Shown in pieces: positions 55,280 to 64,000 of a stretch of DNA of 64,000 nucleotides (its first letter is position 1; each line of letters starts with the position of its first letter). The stretch comes from Mesocentrotus franciscanus (Eukaryota > Echinodermata > Echinoidea > Camarodonta > Strongylocentrotidae): positions 26,986,277 through 27,050,276 of the forward strand of contig CP137667.1 in NCBI GenBank assembly GCA_037976565.1, written 5' to 3'. The notes under the pieces were generated by a model that was not told the DNA's origin, ran no database searches, and saw only the letters and a program-made list of their open reading frames with translations. Both the position numbers and the translations under genes were made by a program.

Positions 55280-56850
55280 GAGTGACTTGGCTCCTCTAAT
55301 AATAACATTTCATTTGTTTGGTATTTTTGTTGGTTTAAATTACATTGTAACCAGCTCAGTGTTTATTCAATTGAATAGTGTGATCGATCAATCATACTTT
55401 CCAGTTAAGTTACAGTATTGAAAGAGCCATATCTTTACTCCTTGTAATTCAATTCACGTTTTAAATTCCTACTTGTATTCTTTTCGACCATTCCTAAATG
55501 TTTTATGTACACATAATAGCAATATTAACCAAGATTTGTTACCATAGTCGGCCTTGCTCCTTCAATCATAGCATTGCATCGCGTTTGTTTATTTTATGTA
55601 ACCAGCTGATGATTCATACAATTGAGTAATGTAATTCGTCAATCATGCCCTCTTTGTTTAATACAAATTTTGGAAGAACATTGCTTCTACCACTGGTAAT
55701 TCTAAATCACATGTTGATGTATGTTGTACTCTTTTGACCATGTCAAAATTCTTTGTTTATTCTGTATTTGCAACGTTAAAAGAAACTTATGGTTACGACA
55801 GGCTTGGCTCCTGTAGCCATGCCATATTGCATATTATTTTTGTCTAGTATTCTAATTCCGAAGTAACCAGCCGATGGTTCAAACAAATAGTTCTTTAAGT
55901 CAATCATGCTGGTTTTTTTAGTTACACTGTCTGAAGAGCCATAATTTTCTTGCTGGTATTTCACAGCATGGTCTTATTCAAATTGCAACATGTATATTCT
56001 TTTGATCATAATGACATTCCTCATTCAATAATTTGCGGTGTAAATTGGGTTTTTGTCACGATGACCTACCTGCATGGCATTTCCAAGAAATACTTTGTTT
56101 CCATTGTATATATTGTATTTTCAATAAATAAATCGGCTCGGGTAATCAAGTAATTCATTACGATTATACAGATCACATATTGATTTCCCGCTATTTCTTT
56201 TTCTTTTCATGTTACTCGAATTCGTTATTCTATTCAATAATTAGCATTGTAAATGAGTTTGTGTCACACTGATTGACTTGTGTTATGCAGTCACAACATT
56301 ACAGCTGTTTTGTATCTATAACTTCGTTGTAACCAGTTGATGGGTCAAGTGATCGGGTAATAGAATCATTCAGTCGTGTTTTTTTCCTCTGTTATAACCT
56401 TCTTCAAAAGGACCATGCATATGTGGTACGTGCGCCGGGGGGCTCCGGGCGGGCGATGGGTTGAGGGAGGGGGTATGTCATTGAACAATACTATTCCCCT
56501 CTACACGTTGTCCGCGCGGGGTGTTGCGGCGCCTATATGCCTGATGTTTCAATTCACTTGTTAAATTCCTTCTACATTCTTATCTCGATTCTGGAATTAT
56601 TCATTTATTGAAATACCACCAATGCAAATTGACTTTTGTTATCGCGATTGACTTGGCTTGATCAACCTATATAGCATTACATTATTTGTTCTGCATTAAA
56701 TTGTGAACCATGCATGATTCGCACAACATTGTAATATAATACTTAGTCCATTGTTTTCCTTGTTTAATTACAATATTTGAAAAGAACCATGCTTCTAATT
56801 CTTGACAATCCCTTTCTCGTGTAAGGCAAACTGTTTATCAATCTTTTCTT
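55280..56850. repeat. Degenerate ~255-bp tandem repeats
   Basis: Units contain TGACTTGGCTCCT, GTAACCAGTTGATGGTTCA, a TCAATCATGC-type segment and AGAGCCATGCTTCTA. GTAACCAG starts at 55348, 55599, 55862 and 56328 (also 54104). A GC-rich 130-bp patch (56410-56540) interrupts one unit. Confidence 0.7.
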
Positions 56851-57419
56851 GTCATATTACTTCATTTGGAGACCGTTTTAAGGTCGATAGTTCTTTTTTT
56901 CCAACACATCATCTACTGATTTTACATTTCAAGGATTATTTATCATCATTAGATACTTTCTCAATCGCAATTATTGTTGTCATAGGGCCTTTTTGCTGAT
57001 GGTTGTGCTAACTTTGCTGTATCATGATACGCCCCTGCATGTATCGATTGCCTTTTAATGTTTGTATTGCTGACAGAGTTTTATTTTATGTTTTTATTCT
57101 TACATATGAACTTCGTGTGTCTGTTCTCCTCTCCTTGTTTCTTGTGGTTATTCCATCTCTTCTAATCGTATTCATTCTTTCAGCAACAGCAATCTTCCTT
57201 GTTTTGTACAGTTTATGCCTATGTCTTGTTCAGTTTTTCTTTCTCCTTGCTGCCCTTGGATACTCTTATCTTTCTTTTCCTTTCCCCATCTCTCCTTGAC
57301 AGCGCCAAAATTTATTCTGTATTTTATTTCCTCATATCGTCAATTATTCATATTCGGATACTGATTCTGAATTCATAATGGCAAGTTCACATGATAAGCA
57401 GCAATTCCCTTTCCATACA
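56851..57419. other. T-rich region before LINE-2
   Basis: No feature beyond T-rich composition. A hydrophobic 91-codon frame at 57024-57299 looks compositional. The LINE-2 5' boundary is not visible. Confidence 0.5.
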
Positions 57420-57508
57420 GTGAATGATGATGTTTTTTTTTTATTAACACAGTTTTTCGACATGAGGATGAGGCTAACACCCCTGCCAATTCATTTGATA
57501 ATTCTGTT

Positions 57509-58312
57509 ATGGACAATATCAAATGTTCACTTGAAGAACTAGAATTTGACTTTGATTTTGATGATCCTGCTCAACGCAACGTTTCTAAATATGTAACTGT
57601 TGATCAGTTTTGTTATGTTGTGAAAGAATTTCGTAATGATACTTTCTCCTTGCTTCATTTGAATATTGGAAGTTTGAATAGGCATTTCGATGATCTACTT
57701 TCGCTTCTTGATAAGCCCTCACAAAACCCATTATCCCTAATTGGTCTTACAGAAACCTGGCTAACTTGTGATTCCAACCACCCATACTCTATTGATAACT
57801 ACGATTTTATTCATAAAAATAGGCAAGAAAGACTGGGTGGCAGTGTTGCTTTATATATACTTTAAAAAATGAATTCTACCGTTCTAGATAATCTCTCAAC
57901 ATGCAATAATATTATAGAATCCCTTTTTATTGAAATCGTGATTCCCGGTAATAAGAATATAATAGTCGGTGTGATATATCGACCCCCGAGTTCGAATGCA
58001 CATGAATTTTTATTGTATTTATTTGAGATATTACAAAACGCCAACTTCAACAATAAGGATTGTTTTTTGATGGGTGACTTTAATATAGACCTGTTAAAGC
58101 ACTTACATAGCAATGTTTCTCAAGAATTTCTCGGAACAATTTTGTCTGCTTCTTTCTTGCCACTTATTTCCAAGCCAACTCGTGTTGCAAATACATCTGC
58201 TACTTTAATATATAATATTCTTTCTAATGTTACTCCACATTTTGATTCTTACATTATTTTTTCGGACATATCTGACCATTACCCCATTGTGACTCACTTT
58301 CACAGCCATTAA
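57509..58312 (+). pseudogene. LINE-2 endonuclease, one stop
   Basis: APE-type endonuclease. The frame from 57509 starts acidic (LEELEFDFDFDD) and has LLHLNIGSLNRHFDDL (Asn), IGLTETWL (catalytic Glu) and GGSVALYI. It hits TAA at 57863-57865 and continues in the same frame with VGVIYRPPSS, MGDFNIDLLK and SDISDHYPIV (Asp-His). A frameshift follows. All motifs except the GGG are well kept, so the stop and shift are recent compared with typical LINE decay. Confidence 0.85.
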
Positions 58313-58761
58313 ACAACAATGGTCCTTACCCAAGTAGACGTAAAATAACTGTAGAGAATTTAGCTCGCCGTGGCGCTAATCTAAAAAGAAATGATTGGTC
58401 TAGTGTTTATTCCAAAAATGAAATTAATTGTTCATATAAAATGTTCTCTAGTATATTAAACAACCAATTAGATATTAACATGCCAAAGCAAAAAGTCAAA
58501 CATGGCTATAAGAAAACGCCCAAACTCCCTTGGATTTCTAAGTCTATATTGCGATCAATAAATCGGAAGAATAACCTTTATAATAAATATAAAATAAAAA
58601 GCACTGAGCAATCGAGGAGAAAATATACATCCTTTAAAACATTTTGACTCGGATTATTCGATTAGAAAAAAGAAATTACTTTGTTAATCGTTTGAAACTT
58701 TTCAAAAATGATATGCAAAACACTTGGAAGGTAATCAAACAAGCAATGAACCATATTAATA
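58313..58761 (+). pseudogene. LINE-2 linker between endonuclease and RT
   Basis: The frame shifts by one base relative to the endonuclease. It reads NNNGPYPSRRKITVENLA...KTPKLPWISKSILRSINRK, the PWI motif being usual in the endonuclease-RT linker of Jockey-type LINEs. It ends at a stop near 58646; another frame follows to element F (...NHIN). Confidence 0.75.
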
Positions 58762-59750
58762 ACTAGAAATATCGCAATCTGTATTGCCGCGCAATGCGAA
58801 TGTATTCCCCGGCAGTTGCAGCGATTTTGTGTCATCCTAATGTTCGAAGGAGGGACAAAGATCCCCTCTCCCCTCCCTTAAAACAAAAGGATGATGTAGA
58901 TATCGCCAATAGTGGCTCGGACTATTGTCAAGACTAGGATAGGAGCAGCATCACCAAAGCAATATGTGTGTAGATTAGAGTATAATGCATCTCTGTAGAA
59001 AATTTGAAAGAAATCTTTTAAGAAATGTGGCAGTTAGAGCGCACACTAGACACCCACCAAAATATGACCTTTGACCCTATAACAGACGGAACACAGCTGG
59101 CAGCATCACCAAACACTAAAGATGTGTACATTGTACTAAGACACACCTCCATACAACATTTGAAAGAAATCCGTCAAGAAATGTGGCAGTTAGAGCACAT
59201 AAAAGACATGACCTTTGACCATATAAAAGATGGAACAATGGGGGCAGCATCACCAAAAGTTATAGGTGTGTAGATTATACCAAGATACACCTCCATACAA
59301 AATTTGATAGAAATTCTGTTAAGAAATGATGCAGTTAGACCACACACTAGAGTGCACACAAGACATCTATCGAGATATGACCTTTGACCCTATAAAAGAC
59401 GGAACACTGGAGGCAGCATCACCAAAATCTATAGGCTTCTAGATTATACCAAGATACACCTTCGTTCAAAATTTGAACAAAATCCCTTGAGAAATGTGGC
59501 CTATAGAACGCACACAAACCATCCACAAACATATGGCCTTTTACCCTATAGAAGACGGAACACTGAGGGCAGCATCACCAAAAGTTATAGGTGTGTAGAT
59601 TATACCAAGATACACCTCCATACAAAATTTGAAAAAAATCCGTCAAGGAATGTGGCAGTTAGAGTGCACACAAGAATATGACGTGGCGGCGGCGTAACGC
59701 TGCTGAATCCAAAGTACCCCACCGCGGCATACTGCCGGGGGATACAATAA
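58762..59750 (-). mobile_element. Rolling-circle-like element F (family 2)
   Basis: Shorter copy of element E in the same orientation: CTAGT (inverse) at 58762-58766 and TATTGTATCC at 59750. Removing it rejoins the LINE-2 codons as ATT AAT A|AA CCT GAG, in frame with the RT, so insertion was between two T residues (minus strand) without duplication. About four internal tandem units against eight in E. Confidence 0.78.
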
Positions 59751-60687
59751 ACCTGAGGTAAATAAGATCAAATTTGATGAGATTGTTGAAGACCCTAAAG
59801 ATATAGTCAATATTTTTAATACTTATTTTTCTTTAATAGGTGATATACTTGCTAAAAACATTCCGCCTTCAAACAAAATTTTTGTGGATTTTTTAGGCCC
59901 TCACAATCCAAATTCTATTTTCCTTGTTCCAACTAATAGACAAGAAATTATGAAAATTGTTTCTAATCTGAAAGATAAGAAAAGTTCAGGATATGATGGA
60001 ATTAATAATGTCATACTAAAATCCATTATTCCCTTTATTGTAGATCCATTAGTTCACATCTTTAATATATCACTTCTACATGGTCAATTTCCTAATGCTA
60101 TGAAAATAGCTAAAATTATTCTGTTATTTAAAAAGGGTGATAAACTGGATGTTGGTAACTACCGCCCGATTTCTTTATTATCTTCATTTTCTAAAGTTCT
60201 GGAAAGAATAATCTATATTCGGATGATCTCCTTTTTGAAGAAATATGATGTATTTTCAAACTTCCAATTTGGTTTTAGAGAAAAGCACAGCACCATTCAT
60301 GCTTTAATGTTTTTTGTTGAGGTTACCCACGCAATTGATACATCGTCACACACTGTAGGTATATTCCTGGGCTTCTCCAAGGCCTTTGACACGATCAATC
60401 ACAACATTTTACTTTCCAAATTATCTCACTCTGGTGTACGTGGAAAGGCCTTGGAGTGGTTCAGGGGTTACCTCTCTAACAGACAGCAATATGTACACTT
60501 AAACGAGAATGCATCCGAATTATGCAATATTAGTTGTGGTGTCCCACAAGGTAGCCTGCTAGGCCTGCTTCTCTTTATTCTTTATATAAATGATTTTTGC
60601 AAATCATCTAACTCCCTGTCGTTTATTTTATTTGCAGATGATACTAATTTCTTTTTTTCACACAAAAAATCCAAACGTCCTGGTTGA
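59751..60687 (+). pseudogene. LINE-2 reverse transcriptase core
   Basis: Directly follows element F. Motifs: DKKSSGYDGINNVILK, LFKKGDKLDVGNYRPISLLS, FQFGFREKHSTIHAL, motif A as FLGFSKAFDTINH, motif B as CGVPQGSLLGLLLF, motif C FADDTNFFF at 60631-60642. In motif A the catalytic Asp (normally FLDFSKAFD) is Gly (GGC at 60370-60372), and a Pro in motif B is Leu. The frame breaks at about 60670. Not active, but clearly recognisable. Confidence 0.87.
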
Positions 60688-61518
60688 TCAAATCAATGCC
60701 GAGTTATTCAATATATTGCAATGGAAGCGCATAGAGATGTTATTTCATAACGTATTATGCGCTATACAAGAACTGAATATTAATATTACGAGCAAATAAA
60801 TTGTCACTTATTCTCCAGAAAACGAACTACAGGCTATTTAGTAACTCCTTGGATTCATTACCCTCTGACATTATTTTTGACAATACCCCTTTGAAACATG
60901 TCCCTCTTACCAAATTCTTGGGTATAACAGTCGATGATAAACTTTCTTGGAAACCACACATTGATAATATTTGTAAAATCATTTCAGGCAATATTGGTGT
61001 TATTAATAGACTAAAATTGTACTTACCACAATCATCATTATTTATGCTATATTCTTCATTGATCTTACCATATTTGAATTACGGTCTTCTAGTTTGGGGC
61101 AATGCACATCATACATTGTTGGAAAGAGTTCCATTGCTGCAAAAGAGAGTTATTTGTATTATCTGTAATGCCCCCATACGCTCCCATACTGATCCTCTGA
61201 TTTTTGAAAATAACATCTTAAAAATTAAGGATTTGTACTTATTCCAGCTTGGTCAATTTATGTTCAATTACAATAGTGGTATACTGTCTTCTGTGTTTAA
61301 TGATATGTTTCTTAAAAAACCATGCTGTTCATAGATACCCCACTCGACAATCCGATGAGTTTCACTTACCTCTTTTGAGAACATGTTCGGCACAGAACAC
61401 GTTTATTTTGGAAGGCCCTAAATTTTGGAATACTCTGCATAACAATTTGAAAACTTCCCCTTCACTAATTGCTTTTTTTAAAAAGTTAAAATTTTCCTTT
61501 TTACAATCATATATTTAG
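60670..61518 (+). pseudogene. LINE-2 C-terminal region, frameshifted
   Basis: Three frames cover the post-RT part: HTKNPNVLVDQINAELFNIL (to 60799), then KFLGITVDDKLSWKPHI, LPYLNYGLLVWGNAH and LLQKRVICIICNAPIRSHTD (to about 61320), then HRYPTRQSDEFHLPLL and GPKFWNTLHNNLK to the natural stop at 61518. The last two blocks align with the fragment at 27003-27413. Confidence 0.82.
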
Positions 61519-62072
61519 AATTTGTTGTGGTAGAACATCTCCTTCCCAATTTTTTTCCCTCTTTTCTTCTGCCCATCTCTAAAAAACAGAACTACTTGCC
61601 ATCATGTTCTTGCTTTTTGTTTCAGCTATCTCAAGGATTTTGTGCACTCCCTATATTTCGTGCTCGATCTCTACAATTTTCCTTCTCTCTCCTCTCCTTC
61701 CCTCCAAACGCAGCCCACATTTTTTCTTCTTTTTTCCCTTCTTTTCCTTTTTTACCTGTTCTTTCTTCGTCATGTAATTGTTTACGTCTTCTTGTTTACA
61801 GTCATTACGTGCTTTAATAAATGTTGTCTCTGTTGGCCGCTATTCTTCTTTGATTATGTATTCCATACTCTTTTCACACTCAGTGGACCTCTCCATTTCC
61901 TCAAAAAATAAATGCAGTTAAATTGAAAAATCAATTTTTGTGTTCCTCAAATGTATAAATTACTGTTAAGATTTGTTTATTACAAATGTAACTATGTTTT
62001 GTATACATTTTACATTGTATTCGTTATTATGTGTATTTTGTTGGAAATGAAAAAATAAAAATGAAAAGAAAT

Positions 62073-62349
62073 AAAATGAAGGTGTCATGTTTTTTTTATT
62101 GCTCGCCAAAAATTTTTTTTTTAATTTGCCTGTAGGTGCGTGCATGGCCCTTGATGAGTTTAAGAGTGGTTGTACAAGTAATATCATGTGATGAATTTGG
62201 GATTGGGTGATGCAAAACCTTTTATTTCTGAAAATTATCCCGTAACCAAAAAAAGTTTTGAAAAACGTTCTTCCATAAGATGAAACCCGACACCCCCATT
62301 CCCCAAAAGTGTTTAATTAAACAACTCCACTTAGTCTCAATGAAAAAAA
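62073..62349. repeat. Segment shared with 48.09-48.35 kb
   Basis: Same text as 48086-48345 with small differences. It separates the LINE-2 3' end from element H. Confidence 0.75.
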
Positions 62350-63600
62350 CAAGGGAAACGCTCTTGGCGGTCTCGCCTGCATTACGCAATTCGATATGAT
62401 GAAAAATGGAGGTTGGGACATTATTTATAGGCAGGGTGGCCCATGAGTGAAATTTAAAAGTTAGCAGTGTCCTAGTATTCAAATTACCCATTTACTTTCT
62501 AGATTTCCCTGTCAGACGCTATTGAGTGACTGACCGACATCTTTTTTTTCCTTGGCTCATACATAAAATGAGCTGTAACAGGTACATGAGCATTTGTCTA
62601 CATCAATAACCCACTACTTGTAATGGCCAAAATTAAACTGATTGAATCTTTGTGCGGCACAAAACGTAAGACCATTCGGTGCAAGGGTCTGAAAATTAGA
62701 CCGTTACTTAGGTGATTGCAATCACTTATGTCGATTCGACAACTAATGGTCGTTATTTTCCAACAAAAAGCCATTTTAAAACCCTTTCATGAGGGAAGTT
62801 CTAAATAAGTATTGTCTTTCATGTGCCGTTGGAATTTAACCTTTTCATTTTTTTGACCTGCAAATGGGACATAGTACCTTTAAGTTGTGAAAAACATAAT
62901 CCAAGTCTACTGACCTAAAATGACCTTTGACCTTGACTTTGTGACCTGGGATTTTTTTATGATTTGTGATACTTGATAAGCCTTGGGTACAAGTTTCACG
63001 AATTTGAACAAACACTTTTTAAATTATGCTAAAAATTCAAAATCTTGACGTTGATGCCACAACAAAGTCTAAGTTTGCAGACCTGAAATGACATTTGACC
63101 TTGAATTTGTCACCTAAAAGACTAATCATATGATTGGTGATACTCAACAACCCTTATGTTCAAGTTTCATGGAATAGGAATGTATACTTTCAAATTTATG
63201 ATAAAAATTCAAAATCTGATGCCACAATGACCTTTGACCTTTACTTAGTGACCTGAAATTCTACTCACATGATTGGAGATACTAGATAACCCTTTAGTCT
63301 AAGTTTCATTGAATAATAACTTATAATTTCAAAATTATATTAAAAACTTAACCTAAGGTTAAGTTTTTGATGATGATGCCACAACATAGTCTAAGTTTGT
63401 TGACCTGAAATGACCTTTGACCTTTGACTTTGTGACCTTAAATTCTCCTCACATGTTTGGGGATACTTGATAACCCTTTAGTCCAAGTTTCATTGAATAA
63501 GAACTTATACTATCAAAACTTAACCTAAGGTTAAGTTTTTGATGTTGACGTCGCCAGAAAAGCGGCGCCTATGTCTCGCTTTTTGCTACGCAGGCCAGAC
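62350..63600 (-). mobile_element. Family-3 repeat element H
   Basis: Starts CAAGGGAAACGCTC and ends GCTACGCAGGCCAGAC. GTCTCGCCTGCATTACGC near 62374 is the inverse of the right end. The flanks (GAAAAAA / CAAAATTATTTTATCC) correspond to contiguous DNA at 48325-48350, so there is no sizeable target duplication. It contains MITE J and the TGACCTTTGACC array found in element G. No ORF. Confidence 0.6.
62456..62879. mobile_element. TTAA MITE, family I copy 2 (left-truncated)
   Basis: Aligns with 39406-39849 over CAGTGTCCTA...GGGACATAGTACCT; right TTAA at 62880-62883. The left terminal repeat is missing. It is inserted in element H, whose text resumes as GTTGTGAAAAACATAATC. Confidence 0.75.
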
Positions 63601-63774
63601 CAAAATTATTTTATCCAAAACAAAACTTTAAAGGTAATACAAAGTTTTGGGAATATTTCAACTTTTTTGGATCATGAAATTTAAAATTTTCATTATCATT
63701 GTGAAACCTAGTGTTAGAACACTCAACTCTAACAAAATTGGGCTCTAAAACGCTTTTGATTTGGAGATGAAAAA
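63601..63774. other. Flank matching 48.34-48.40 kb
   Basis: AAATTATTTTATCC and ACAAAGTTTTGG match 48340-48390; the rest is unassigned. No gene. Confidence 0.6.
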
Positions 63775-64000
63775 CAAGTGAAACGCTCTCGGCGGTCTCG
63801 CCTGCATTACGCAATTCGGCATTACGCAATTTGATATGATGAAAAATTGAGGTTGGGACATTATTTTTATAGGCAGGGTGGCCCATGTGCAGACCCCCGA
63901 AAATGACATCTCATCACGTCTCATTAGCATAATGAGAACATTGCGAATTTCAGATCCCCATAACATTAGTGATTTGGGGATGTCAAATATTCTTAACTTG
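63775..64000 (-). mobile_element. Family-3 element K (cut by window end)
   Basis: Starts CAAGTGAAACGCTCTCGGCG and follows H and G (TAGGCAGGGTGGCCCAT at about 63871), with an extra ATTACGCAATT duplication near 63815-63830. Only the first ~225 bp are in the window. Confidence 0.65.

Larger units (their letters stand above)
57420..62072 (+). mobile_element. LINE-2 (Jockey-superfamily), nested by element F
   Basis: Plus-strand LINE with APE endonuclease, linker, RT and C-terminal domain, ending with the 3' UTR and GTTGGAAATGAAAAAATAAA plus an A-rich tail at about 62040-62072. The 3' junction is clear because downstream text (GGTGTCATGTTTTTT) is uninterrupted at 48086. Element F (58762-59750) sits between linker and RT. 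Lesions: TAA at 57863-57865, frameshifts near 58312, 60670, 60800 and 61330, and a changed catalytic Asp. Same group as the fragment at 26260-27413. Confidence 0.85.

Noticed and set aside
57024..57299. Hydrophobic 91-codon frame upstream of LINE-2
   Set aside because: T-rich composition explains it; no motif or context.

Overview
This is AT-rich, repeat-dense animal DNA with no prokaryotic features. Three things point to a metazoan, most likely a marine invertebrate: spliced leucine-rich-repeat (LRR) exons of the NLR/ribonuclease-inhibitor type on the minus strand, APE-type LINEs, and DIRS, Crypton, Penelope, piggyBac-like and rolling-circle-like transposons. An echinoderm or other invertebrate with a large NLR repertoire would fit, but the sequence alone does not fix the species.

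The backbone is a repeated exon-intron cassette of about 1.5 kb, found at about 1.07-1.96, 2.71-3.0 plus 9.36-9.88, 25.4-25.8, 28.9-30.7, 32.9-34.98, 40.56-41.14 and 48.9-49.8 kb. Full cassettes carry one minus-strand exon coding for two 28-residue LRRs between matched splice sites. Three exons are intact at exactly 168 bp (33159-33326, 40821-40988, 49049-49216). Five are broken by a duplication, a 1-bp insertion, a deletion or truncation. I see no NACHT, TIR, death-domain or transmembrane exon, so the window looks like the interior, or a decayed array, of a larger LRR gene on the minus strand.

Mobile elements fill the rest. In order: a LINE ORF1 remnant (1-960); a foldback/tandem composite (1.97-2.70 kb); a DIRS-like tyrosine-recombinase retrotransposon (3.3-9.36 kb, minus) inserted at an LRR-exon splice donor; rolling-circle-like element A (10.34-12.86 kb) in a T-rich minisatellite; a 3-kb terminal-inverted-repeat element (13.5-16.5 kb); a CR1/L2-type LINE (17.05-23.96 kb, minus) split by element B; family-3 element G (25.8-28.9 kb) holding a LINE fragment; element C (30.7-32.9 kb); a 3.4-kb piggyBac-like element plus three smaller TTAA elements (35-40.6 kb); element D (41.1-42.6 kb); a Penelope GIY-YIG remnant with a hammerhead-like motif (43-43.7 kb); a Crypton-like recombinase pseudogene with a 652-bp duplication (45.1-48.0 kb); element E (51.4-53.1 kb); a second LINE (57.4-62.07 kb) split by element F; and family-3 copies H and K at the right edge.

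The most informative pattern is that three unrelated repeat families (A-D, E-F, G-H-K) share one architecture. They have asymmetric terminal inverted repeats, a hairpin beyond the subterminal repeat, and insertion between two T residues without target duplication; families 1 and 2 also end in CTAGT. In two cases a LINE reading frame closes exactly across the element, which fixes the boundaries. Family 1 also carries a tRNA-like module with a good B box and several perfect TGACGTCA palindromes per copy. No gene here looks intact enough to encode a working transposase or reverse transcriptase.
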